From: an uncultured Oscillospiraceae bacterium
GTDB lineage: Bacteria > Bacillota > Clostridia > Oscillospirales > Oscillospiraceae
DNA length: 5,432 nt
Assembly (NCBI GenBank): GCA_934630985.1
Contig: CAKTXO010000110.1
Span: 1 to 5,432, forward strand
Direction: 5' to 3'
A program made the translations under genes and the position numbers. Below the pieces are notes generated by a model. It had not been told where the DNA came from. It searched no databases and saw nothing but the letters and a program-made list of their open reading frames with translations. This document shows, one piece after another, positions 1 to 5,137 of this stretch. Position 1 is the first letter of the stretch. Each line of letters starts with the position of its first letter.

Positions 1-528
1 AAGGCTCTGAACGACCTGGCCACCATCGAGACCGGCATTATGTGCACCATCCACGCTTACACCGGCGACCAGATGATTCTGGACGGCCCCCAGAGAAAGG
101 GCGACCTGCGTCGTTCCCGCGCTGGTGCCGTGAACATCGTCCCCAACTCCACCGGTGCTGCCAAGGCCATCGGCCTGGTCATCCCCGAGCTGAACGGCAA
201 GCTGATCGGCGCAGCTCAGCGTGTTCCCACCCCCACCGGCTCCACCACCATCCTGAACGCCGTGTGCGCTAAGTCCGTCACCAAGGACGAGATCAACGCC
301 GCCATGAAGGCTGCCGCTACCGAGTCCTTCGGCTACAACGAGGACGAGATCGTTTCCTCCGATATCATCGGTATGCGTTTCGGCTCCCTGTTCGATGCCA
401 CCCAGACCATGGTCTGCGCTCTGCCCGACGGCAAGACCCAGGTTCAGGTCGTGTCCTGGTACGACAACGAGAACTCCTACGTTTCTCAGATGTGCCGCAC
501 CATCAAGCACTTCGCTACCCTGCTGTAA
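1..528 (+). CDS. gap: Glyceraldehyde-3-phosphate dehydrogenase, C-terminal part (5' truncated by window)
   Basis: Class I GAPDH, the glycolytic enzyme that converts glyceraldehyde-3-phosphate, NAD+ and phosphate to 1,3-bisphosphoglycerate in the cytoplasm. The frame is open from base 1 and gives 175 residues before TAA, roughly the C-terminal half of a usual protein of about 335 residues. The catalytic cysteine motif (SCTTN) would lie just upstream and is not in the window. Visible family landmarks are IHAYTGDQ, which carries the catalytic histidine, then [20 protein letters not shown] for phosphate and substrate binding, RVPTPTGS, and WYDNENSYV near the C-terminus where many homologues have WYDNEWGY. 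Codons are almost all C- or G-ending (GGC, GCC, ACC, AAC, AAG, CTG), more biased than in the other genes here, as expected for a very highly expressed gene. A strong terminator follows 23 bases after the stop, so the gene ends its transcript. Family identity is secure; whether it is the glycolytic or another GAPDH paralogue cannot be decided from this half. Confidence 0.97.
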   Translation, partial: KALNDLATIETGIMCTIHAYTGDQMILDGPQRKGDLRRSRAGAVNIVPNSTGAAKAIGLVIPELNGKLIGAAQRVPTPTGSTTILNAVCAKSVTKDEINAAMKAAATESFGYNEDEIVSSDIIGMRFGSLFDATQTMVCALPDGKTQVQVVSWYDNENSYVSQMCRTIKHFATLL

Positions 529-551
529 TCGGCAGTCAAGTGAACAGCTTC

Positions 552-585
552 CCGCCCCAGGCTCTCGCCTGGGGCGGTTTTCGTT
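552..585 (+). terminator. Rho-independent terminator of gap
   Basis: A perfect 10-bp stem, CCGCCCCAGG (552-561) with CCTGGGGCGG (568-577), encloses a 6-nt loop and is followed by TTTTCGTT. It begins 23 bases after the gap stop codon. The GC-rich stem plus U-tract is the textbook form of an intrinsic terminator. Confidence 0.93.
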
Positions 586-628
586 GACTTGAGCCGCCGT
601 TGGAAATTTGCGCACTGAAATAGAAGCA

Positions 629-665
629 GTCATTGCGCACCAGTGACCGAAGACGCTGGTGTGGC
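629..665 (+). repeat. Palindromic repeat unit, copy 1 (forward, partly degenerate)
   Basis: This copy starts GTCATTGCG, then CACCAG (638-643) pairs with CTGGTG (656-661). It matches copy 3 at 4914-4950 at 33 of 37 positions by eye. The segment AAATAGAAG just before it also recurs, on the other strand, next to the right-hand unit near 5111-5120, so the similarity extends outside the palindrome. The outer ATTGC arm has lost its GCAAT partner in this copy (GGCTCC instead of GGCAATC). Confidence 0.8.
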
Positions 666-746
666 TCCTTCCAGGCTTTTTTCAAAAGACTCACCTATAG
701 CAATCCGAAAGATTCTGGCGCGGTTCGTTAGGGCGGCCGGGGGATT

Positions 747-782
747 CTTAGGGGGGCGGCTTTGCCGGCAGCGCCCCCTAAG
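747..782. repeat. GC-rich inverted repeat (hairpin)
   Basis: CTTAGGGGG (747-755) pairs with CCCCCTAAG (774-782), with an inner G/C-rich segment that can extend the stem imperfectly. It lies inside the gene-free region and is not followed by a U-tract on either strand, so it is not an ordinary intrinsic terminator. Confidence 0.7.
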
Positions 783-794
783 CCGGCTTCTTAT

Positions 795-822
795 CAATGT
801 TCTTGCCGGGACAAGAACATTG
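795..822. repeat. Perfect 11-bp inverted repeat (hairpin)
   Basis: CAATGTTCTTG (795-805) is the exact reverse complement of CAAGAACATTG (812-822), with a 6-nt loop CCGGGA. No U-run follows (next bases CCCCCGG), so termination is unlikely. The symmetry suits either a structured RNA element or a protein-binding palindrome. Confidence 0.8.
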
Positions 823-892
823 CCCCCGGAGGGACCAGTACTGAAAGCTTCTTGGGGGCTTGGAACATAAGCGCAAATCTGCAACTTACGGG

Positions 893-942
893 CCAATGAG
901 GGCATTGGTCTACAAGTTCTGAATCGGTTCTCGGAAGAACCG
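893..942. repeat. Two small adjacent hairpins
   Basis: CCAATG (893-898) pairs with CATTGG (903-908) across a 4-nt loop. Then CGGTTCT (925-931) pairs with AGAACCG (936-942), also across a 4-nt loop. The second stem runs straight into the GGGGGATTGCC edge of the next repeat unit, so the two hairpins look like parts of one larger composite element. Confidence 0.65.
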
Positions 943-945
943 GGG

Positions 946-982
946 GATTGCCACGCCAGTGTGAGCACTGGCTCGCAATGAC
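946..982 (-). repeat. Palindromic repeat unit, copy 2 (reverse orientation)
   Basis: Read on the minus strand this copy begins GTCATTGCGAGCCAGTG and ends GTGGCAATC. On the plus strand GCCAGTG (955-961) pairs with CACTGGC (966-972) around a TGAG loop, and the outer ATTGC (947-951) pairs with GCAAT (975-979). It is the best-preserved intact hairpin of the family in this window and faces the opposite way to copy 1, so the two units bracket the hairpin-rich region. Confidence 0.85.
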
Positions 983-1033
983 CAGCGTATTTTTACGCCT
1001 TTCCAGAATAAATCTCCCAACATTGGCAAACAC

Positions 1034-1060
1034 TACCTCCGAACTCAATTTATGGAGGTA
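1034..1060 (+). promoter_or_regulatory. Hairpin able to hide the Shine-Dalgarno of the secreted-protein gene
   Basis: TACCTCC (1034-1040) is the exact reverse complement of GGAGGTA (1054-1060), which contains the ribosome binding site GGAGG (1054-1058) lying 8 nt before the ATG at 1067. The 7-bp stem has a 13-nt A/T-rich loop. If it folds in the mRNA it would block ribosome entry. No ligand-binding riboswitch fold is recognisable upstream, so a regulatory role is inferred only from the pairing. Confidence 0.45.
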
Positions 1061-1066
1061 TGAATC

Positions 1067-2182
1067 ATGGTTCATTCCAGAATTTTAGCCCTGGCCTGCG
1101 CCCTTTTGTGCGTCGCCGGGCTTTGCACGCCCGGTTTTGCCGCGGAGGTGGAAAGCGGCAGCAGCTATTGCTTCGGTGCGGGTGATTTTTCCGGCGACCG
1201 GCAGGTTTCCGGTATCTGGCTGACGGAGCTTCCTGAGCGGTACGCCGCGGTGAAGCTGGGGGACAGAACCCTGCACGCCGGAGATGTGCTGACCGCCCAG
1301 CAGATTTCTCAGATGACTCTGTGGCCGAGAGACACGGAGGAAGACCGGCTGCTGGAGGTAGGGTATCTGCCTATTTACCCCGACGGTACGGCGGAACCGG
1401 CGGTGCTCACCCTCTCCCTCCGGGGCAAGGAGGATAAGCCCCCCATCGCCGAGGATTCTACCCTGGAAACCTATAAGAACCTTCCCAACACCGGCAAGCT
1501 AAAGGCCTCTGACCCGGAAAACCAGGCGCTGACCTACACCGTGACCCGCCAGCCTCGCCGGGGGGTGGTGACAATCGCCGAGGATGGCAGCTTCACCTAC
1601 ACCCCAAAGAAGAATAAGGTGGGCATTGACTCCTTCGTCTATACTGCCGCTGACCCGGCGGGGAAGATCTCCCGGGAGGCCACGGTGACCATTACCATTC
1701 TGAAGCCCACGGATGCCACTCAGTACACGGATACCCTGGGTCAGGACTGCCGGTTTGCCGCCGAGTGGATGCGGCAGACGGGAATTTTCGTGGGGGAGAC
1801 CCTGGACAAGACCGCCTGCTTCGGCCCGGGGAAGCTCGTGACCAAGGGAGAGTTCGTGACCATGCTGGTAAAGACCCTGGATTTGCCCCTGGAGCAGGAG
1901 GCATCCTACACGGGCTACGAGGATGAGATTCCCCTCTGGCTTCAGCCCTACCTTGCGGCGGCAGTCCGGTCGGGTCTGACGGAGGGTCTGGAGCAGCAGG
2001 TGTTCGAGGCGGACAGCCCCATTTCCGTTCTGGAAATGGATACGCTTCTGAACAATGCCCTGACCCGGGAAACAGGAAGCTTCGATTCCCCGGAGCAGCC
2101 CGTCACCCGAGCCCAGGCGGCCTGCGCCCTCTACGATGCGGCAAACCAGCTGAAAACAGAGCAGTGGAAAGAGCTTCGGTAA
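1067..2182 (+). CDS. Secreted protein with Ig/cadherin-like and SLH-like domains
   Basis: A 371-residue exported protein of unknown specific function. Residues 1-25 form a signal peptide: Arg5, then a hydrophobic stretch about 6-20, then a small-residue cleavage region around GFA/A. Residues 26-120 are an unrecognised beta-rich-looking domain. Residues about 124-212 resemble the tandem Ig/cadherin-like (Big_9-type) fold, with PPIAEDSTLETYKN, a KASDPENQALTYTVT strand, then GSFTYTPKKNKVGIDSFVYTAADPAG. Residues about 228-360 resemble two degenerate S-layer homology repeats (FAAEWMRQTGIFVG, VTKGEFVTMLVKTLDL, and PVTRAQAACALYDAAN), which in other Firmicutes bind cell-wall polymers. The protein is therefore probably wall-associated. 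It has no LPXTG motif and no catalytic motif that I can see. The ATG at 1067 is chosen because GGAGG sits 8 nt upstream and the signal peptide starts there; an ATG at 1060 is out of frame and too close to the SD. A terminator overlaps the stop codon, so the gene is monocistronic. The SLH assignment is moderate, the Ig-like one good. Confidence 0.85.
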   Translation: MVHSRILALACALLCVAGLCTPGFAAEVESGSSYCFGAGDFSGDRQVSGIWLTELPERYAAVKLGDRTLHAGDVLTAQQISQMTLWPRDTEEDRLLEVGYLPIYPDGTAEPAVLTLSLRGKEDKPPIAEDSTLETYKNLPNTGKLKASDPENQALTYTVTRQPRRGVVTIAEDGSFTYTPKKNKVGIDSFVYTAADPAGKISREATVTITILKPTDATQYTDTLGQDCRFAAEWMRQTGIFVGETLDKTACFGPGKLVTKGEFVTMLVKTLDLPLEQEASYTGYEDEIPLWLQPYLAAAVRSGLTEGLEQQVFEADSPISVLEMDTLLNNALTRETGSFDSPEQPVTRAQAACALYDAANQLKTEQWKELR

Positions 2183-2209
2183 AAAAGGCGGCGAAAAGCC
2201 GCCTTTTTT
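2181..2209 (+). terminator. Intrinsic terminator after the secreted-protein gene
   Basis: GGCGGC (2187-2192) pairs with GCCGCC (2198-2203) across GAAAA, followed by TTTTTT (2204-2209). Six A residues before the stem can extend it to 12 bp, and they include the last two bases of the TAA stop codon. The A-tract also makes it a plausible terminator on the minus strand. Its T-tract overlaps the -35 box of the next promoter. Confidence 0.93.
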
Positions 2210-2237
2210 GCACCTTTTCGGAAAACCATACTATACT
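2208..2237 (+). promoter_or_regulatory. Sigma-A-type promoter for the ZIP transporter gene
   Basis: TTGCAC (2208-2213) and TATACT (2232-2237) are separated by 18 bp, close to the vegetative consensus. Transcription would start near 2243-2245, about 12 nt before the ATG at 2256, giving a very short leader that begins roughly at the AGGAGG. The -35 lies in the T-tract of the preceding terminator, so one gene ends where the next begins. Confidence 0.7.
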
Positions 2238-2255
2238 GATGGCAGGAGGTGCGTT

Positions 2256-3038
2256 ATGGAAGCATGTATTTGGATGGCCTTGGCGGCGACTTTTGGCACC
2301 TGGCTGGTGACGGCTCTGGGAGCGGCCACGGTGGTGTTCTTTTCCTCTCCTAAGGAGAAAACCCTGAATCTGATGCTGGGCTTTTCCGCCGGGGTCATGA
2401 TTGCGGCCAGCTTCTGGTCATTGCTGGAGCCTGCCATCGCCCAGGCAGAGAGCCTTCCGGGGCTGCCTGCCTGGCTGGTGGCAACGGTAGGGTTTCTGAT
2501 CGGTGCTCTGTTCCTCTGGGGTTCTGACAAGCTGGTGAGCCGGGCGCTGGGGCAGGTAGAGGCAGGTGGAAAAAAGCGGGTGATTCTGCTGGTGCTCTCC
2601 ATCACCCTGCACAATATTCCGGAAGGCCTGGCGGTTGGAGTGGCCTTCGGCGCTTTGCAGAACGGGTATAGCCCGGAAGCCCTGATGGGGGCGGTGAGCG
2701 TGGCCGTGGGCATCGGTTTGCAGAATTTTCCGGAGGGAGCGGCGGTGTCCCTGCCCTTACGCCGGGAAGGGTGCAGCCGGAGCCGAAGCTTTCTCGTCGG
2801 CCAGGCCTCGGCCTTGGTGGAACCGATGGCAGGGGTTCTGGGAGCCTGGTTGGTTACTTATGTGCAGCGGCTGCTGCCCTATGCCCTGTCCTTTGCGGCG
2901 GGAGCCATGATTCTGGTAGCCGTTCATGAGCTGATTCCGGAGTGCCAGAAAAACCGGCAGGAACAGCCCTATTTTGCCACCATGGGCATTATTCTGGGCT
3001 TTGCGGCCATGATGCTTTTGGATGTGATGTTGGGCTGA
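2256..3038 (+). CDS. ZIP family divalent metal transporter (GufA-like)
   Basis: A 260-residue integral membrane protein that most likely imports divalent metals such as zinc into the cytoplasm. About eight hydrophobic segments are visible. The transport-site signatures are HNIPEGLAVGVAFG (residues 119-132; His119, Asn120, Glu123) in TM4 and LQNFPEGAAVSLPL (155-168; Gln156, Asn157, Glu160) in TM5, plus HELIPE (224-229) in TM6. A Gln at the first TM5 position is the GufA/BbZIP pattern, not the His-containing TM5 of ZupT. The cytoplasmic loop between TM3 and TM4 (about 91-108) has no histidines, unlike many ZIPs with His-rich loops. The ATG at 2256 is preferred because AGGAGG (2244-2249) lies 6 nt upstream; a frame-extending TTG at 2208 falls in the promoter and terminator and would add non-membrane residues. 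It has its own promoter, and no Zur- or MntR-like operator is evident. The family is secure; metal and direction are inferred from relatives. Confidence 0.93.
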   Translation: MEACIWMALAATFGTWLVTALGAATVVFFSSPKEKTLNLMLGFSAGVMIAASFWSLLEPAIAQAESLPGLPAWLVATVGFLIGALFLWGSDKLVSRALGQVEAGGKKRVILLVLSITLHNIPEGLAVGVAFGALQNGYSPEALMGAVSVAVGIGLQNFPEGAAVSLPLRREGCSRSRSFLVGQASALVEPMAGVLGAWLVTYVQRLLPYALSFAAGAMILVAVHELIPECQKNRQEQPYFATMGIILGFAAMMLLDVMLG

Positions 3039-3067
3039 TTGACTTTCCTGGCGTTTCGGGCTATACT
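3039..3067 (+). promoter_or_regulatory. Sigma-A-type promoter of the DUF308-PPTase-tatD operon
   Basis: TTGACT (3039-3044) and TATACT (3062-3067) are separated by exactly 17 bp, the strongest promoter match in the window. The -35 begins on the base after the transporter's TGA. Transcription would start near 3073-3075, again only about 14 nt before the start codon at 3088. No terminator separates it from the transporter gene, so some read-through from upstream is also possible. Confidence 0.8.
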
Positions 3068-3087
3068 AAAGCATAGAGGTGATACGC

Positions 3088-3621
3088 ATGAAAGGCAAAA
3101 AGTTTTGGAAGGATGTCACCCGATTTGTGACCCCGGCGGCTCTGATTGTCCTGGGTCTGGTGCTGCTGTTCTGCCCGGATACGGCCTCTGCCCTGATTTC
3201 CAGGGTGGCGGGCTGGGCGCTGACCTTCAGCGGCATTGTGGTGGCCGTTGCCATGGTGGTGGACGGGCGGCTGTCTGTGGGACAGCTGCTATCCGCACTG
3301 GTGCTGGTGCTCCTGGGACGGTATCTTATCGCCCACCCTCTGGCCTGGGCGGCCTGGGGGGGACGGATCATCGGCGTGCTGGTGCTTCTGCGGGGTGCCC
3401 GTGATTTTACCCTGTCAACGCTGACCCAGGGGAAAATTCTGGCGGTGGTGACGGCTCTGGTGGGCGTGATGCTGATTTTCCTGCCCCTGACCGCCTCCCG
3501 GATGGTGTTCTCCGTCTGCGGCCTTGTGGTGCTGGTCGTCGGCGGCGGGATGCTCTGGGAACGAATCTGGGAGCGGAAATTTATGGAGGGCGATGATCCC
3601 AATATCATCGACGCTCTGTGA
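3088..3621 (+). CDS. DUF308/HdeD-like six-helix membrane protein
   Basis: A 177-residue integral membrane protein of unknown biochemical function. Six hydrophobic segments lie at about residues 14-29, 36-58, 64-82, 86-101, 115-134 and 139-157, with a charged C-terminal tail (WERIWERKFMEGDDPN). The short paired helices, and Arg/Gly-rich turns such as LLRGARDF (100-107) after the fourth helix, resemble the DUF308 family. E. coli HdeD, of acid-stress notoriety, is a member, but most members are uncharacterised, so an acid role should not be assumed here. The ATG at 3088 fits AGAGGTGAT (3075-3083) as Shine-Dalgarno, with 8 nt between GAGG and the start. An in-frame GTG at 3079 lies inside that SD and is unlikely. 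It is the first gene of an apparent three-gene operon, and its stop codon overlaps the next start (GTGA), which implies translational coupling. Membrane topology is clear; the family call is by overall pattern only. Confidence 0.8.
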   Translation: MKGKKFWKDVTRFVTPAALIVLGLVLLFCPDTASALISRVAGWALTFSGIVVAVAMVVDGRLSVGQLLSALVLVLLGRYLIAHPLAWAAWGGRIIGVLVLLRGARDFTLSTLTQGKILAVVTALVGVMLIFLPLTASRMVFSVCGLVVLVVGGGMLWERIWERKFMEGDDPNIIDAL

Positions 3622-4106
3622 TTTTTAGCTGGTGTACCCTGGATGGCCGAACCGGCCATGAGGCCGGGCGGGCTCTGCTGGCAGAGCTTTACCGCCGGGA
3701 AACCGGGGAGGCTCTGCCGCCCATTGTGATAAGTCCCCGGGGAAAGCCCTTTTTTGCGGATAGCCCCTGGCATTTTTCCATCAGCCACACCCGAAAGCAC
3801 GCCTTTTGTGTGCTGGACAGGGAAAATATCGCCATCGACGCGGAAGAGCTGGATCGCCGGGTAAATCCGCGTCTGGCAGAAAGAATCCTGTCCCCCAGGG
3901 AAAAGGAACAATTGAATGCCGCCGCCGACAGGACACGGGCGCTGCTGACCTTCTGGGTACTGAAGGAGGCGGCAGCCAAGCTCAGCGGGGAGGGCCTGCG
4001 GGGCTTTCCCAACCACACGGATTTTTCCCTGGATGACCCCCGGGTGCGGGAAATCGAGGGCTGTGTCGTGGCTATTTTACGAGAAGGAGAAACCTATGCT
4101 TTTTGA
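3618..4106 (+). CDS. 4'-phosphopantetheinyl transferase (Sfp-type superfamily)
   Basis: This enzyme moves the 4'-phosphopantetheine arm of coenzyme A to a serine on a carrier protein, turning apo- into holo-ACP or PCP. The 162-residue product shows the superfamily motifs in order: GKPFF (42-46), HFSISHT (52-58), IAIDAEEL (71-78) with the presumed Mg2+ ligands Asp74 and Glu76, and FWVLKEAAAK (112-121) with Glu117 and Lys121. The usual glycine before the metal aspartate (IGID) is alanine here. At 162 residues it is shorter than Sfp (about 224), closer to the compact members, and no second pseudo-repeat is obvious. It starts on GTG at 3618, overlapping the previous gene's TGA by four bases with no SD close by, so translation is probably coupled. 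No synthase or carrier-protein gene is in the window, so its target may be the fatty-acid ACP or a distant NRPS/PKS. The superfamily call is strong; whether it is an AcpS substitute or a secondary-metabolism enzyme is open. Confidence 0.92.
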   Translation: MIFSWCTLDGRTGHEAGRALLAELYRRETGEALPPIVISPRGKPFFADSPWHFSISHTRKHAFCVLDRENIAIDAEELDRRVNPRLAERILSPREKEQLNAAADRTRALLTFWVLKEAAAKLSGEGLRGFPNHTDFSLDDPRVREIEGCVVAILREGETYAF

Positions 4107-4857
4107 TACCCATGCCCACATGGACGACCGGGCTTTTGACGAGGATCGGCAGACGCTGCTGGCAAGCCTGCCCGGTCAGGGAATCGGATTGCTGATGAAT
4201 CCGGGCTGTTCTCTGGAATCTTCCCGGCGGGCGGATGCCCTGTCCCGGGCCTATGACTACATCTACGCCGCCGTAGGCTCCCATCCGGATGCTGCCGACG
4301 AGGTAGACCCGGCGTTACTGGCGGAATATCGGCAGCTGTGCCGGGAGAACCCGAAAATCCGGGCCATCGGCGAAATCGGCCTGGACTACCACTATGAGGA
4401 CATCCCCAGAGACCGACAGCAGGCGGCCTTCCGGGCCCAGATGGGTCTTGCCCGGGAGCTGGGGCTGCCGGTGATCGTCCACGAGCGGGAGGCGCATGAG
4501 GACGGAATCCGGATTGTGGAGGAATTCCCGGAGGTCACCGGGGTGTTTCACTGCTATTCCGGCTCGGCGGAAATGGCCAAGTGGCTCGTTGGCCGGGGCT
4601 GGTACATCGGCTTTACCGGGGTGCTGACCTTCAAGAATGCCCGGCGGGCGGTGGAGACCGCGGCGGCCATTCCCCTGGAGCGAATCGTGCTGGAAACGGA
4701 CTGCCCCTACATGTCCCCGGAGCCCTTCCGGGGGAAACGGAACGACCCGGGCAGGCTCTACCGGATGGCGGAGAGGCTGGCGGAAATCCGGGGACTGCCC
4801 CTGGAGGAAATCCACCGGATTACCTTCGAAAACGGAAAACGACTGTATCGGATATGA
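4096..4857 (+). CDS. TatD family metal-dependent hydrolase
   Basis: A 253-residue TIM-barrel metallohydrolase of the amidohydrolase superfamily. TatD relatives act as metal-dependent deoxyribonucleases, and some members act on D-aminoacyl-tRNA or other phosphoesters. All metal-site positions are present: DTHAH (4-8; His6, His8), GEIGLDY (92-98; Glu93), VHER (128-131; His129), HCYSG (152-156; His152) and LETDCPYMSPEPFRGKRNDP (199-218; Asp202). The first metal pair and the TDCPY signature are diagnostic, and the length matches the family (about 250-260). One small difference is VHER where most TatD proteins have IHSR. The ATG at 4096 is chosen because GGAG (4086-4089) lies 6 nt upstream and the next residues begin the family (MLFDTHAH); frame-extending codons upstream lie within the PPTase gene and add non-homologous residues. 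It overlaps the PPTase by 11 bases and is the last gene of the operon. The composite repeat starts one base after its stop. The exact substrate is unknown. Confidence 0.95.
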   Translation: MLFDTHAHMDDRAFDEDRQTLLASLPGQGIGLLMNPGCSLESSRRADALSRAYDYIYAAVGSHPDAADEVDPALLAEYRQLCRENPKIRAIGEIGLDYHYEDIPRDRQQAAFRAQMGLARELGLPVIVHEREAHEDGIRIVEEFPEVTGVFHCYSGSAEMAKWLVGRGWYIGFTGVLTFKNARRAVETAAAIPLERIVLETDCPYMSPEPFRGKRNDPGRLYRMAERLAEIRGLPLEEIHRITFENGKRLYRI

Positions 4858-4913
4858 GAAAAGGGGCTGTCTCACTAAGGACTCAGGTGGGTCAAAATAG
4901 TCAAAAAGAAGCT

Positions 4914-4950
4914 GTCATTGCGAACCAGTGACCGACGTCACTGGTGTGGC
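4914..4950 (+). repeat. Palindromic repeat unit, copy 3 (forward)
   Basis: The unit starts GTCATTGCGA, followed by ACCAGTGAC (4924-4932) paired with GTCACTGGT (4937-4945) and then GTGGCAATC. It is nearly the same as copy 1 at 629-665, differing mainly in the loop. Its outer ATTGC/GCAAT arms (4917-4921, 4949-4953) are intact. Confidence 0.85.
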
Positions 4951-5010
4951 AATCTCCCGGATAGGAGTAAAACCCCCGATTTTCGGACGTAATTGTTCGA
5001 AAATCGGGGG

Positions 5011-5108
5011 GATTGCCACACCAGTCTGCGATATATTGCGGTATGATTGCCACTGGCAATCATCACTATTTTAATTCGCTGCGCGGAGCACCACTGGTTC
5101 GCAATGAC
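5011..5108 (-). repeat. Palindromic repeat unit, copy 4 (reverse, split by a 66-bp insert)
   Basis: Plus-strand GATTGCCACACCAGT (5011-5025) and CACTGGTTCGCAATGAC (5092-5108) are the two arms of the same unit seen intact at 946-982. Here 66 extra bases (5026-5091) occupy the loop. The insert has its own 21-bp hairpin, ATGATTGCC (5043-5051) with GGCAATCAT (5055-5063). This suggests growth of the loop by insertion or by a second repeat. Confidence 0.7.
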
Positions 5109-5137
5109 AGTTCTTCTATTTGGGCACTTTGTCTTTT

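Larger units (their letters stand above)
586..1053. other. Gene-free, hairpin-rich intergenic region
   Basis: About 470 bases between the gap terminator and the secreted-protein gene contain no ORF with a ribosome binding site or recognisable product. The stretch is dominated by inverted repeats. A palindromic repeat unit lies at each end (629-665 forward, 946-982 reverse). Between them are at least four further hairpins: 747-782 (9-bp outer stem), 795-822 (11 bp, perfect), 893-908 (6 bp) and 925-942 (7 bp). A short GCGTA/TACGC hairpin lies at 985-998. The 10-mer CCGGGGGATT occurs twice (737-746, 940-949). I see no clear promoter for the downstream gene. It may be a degenerate repeat element or a structured RNA; the sequence alone does not decide. 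Confidence 0.7.

Noticed and set aside
584..612. TTGACT at 584-589 as a promoter -35 box
   Set aside because: No credible -10 box occurs 16-18 bp downstream (TTTGCG at the expected place).
630..968. Open frames in the first intergenic region (112 codons minus, 75 codons plus at 643-870)
   Set aside because: They run through the palindromic repeat units and hairpins, and the products have no family resemblance. I saw no ribosome binding site with proper spacing at their starts.
2208..2255. Extended TTG start for the ZIP transporter
   Set aside because: The extension covers the terminator T-tract, the promoter and the Shine-Dalgarno. The ATG at 2256 has ideal AGGAGG spacing.
3066..4016. A 316-codon open frame on the minus strand
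   Set aside because: It lies antisense to the DUF308-like and PPTase genes, whose products are recognisable with motifs, start signals and a promoter. The antisense product is low-complexity (Ser/Thr/Arg/Pro-rich), as expected for a shadow of GC-rich coding sequence.
4315..4875. A 186-codon open frame on the minus strand
   Set aside because: It is antisense to the tatD-like gene, which carries every metal-binding motif. The frame has no recognisable product and a Pro/Gly/Arg-rich composition.
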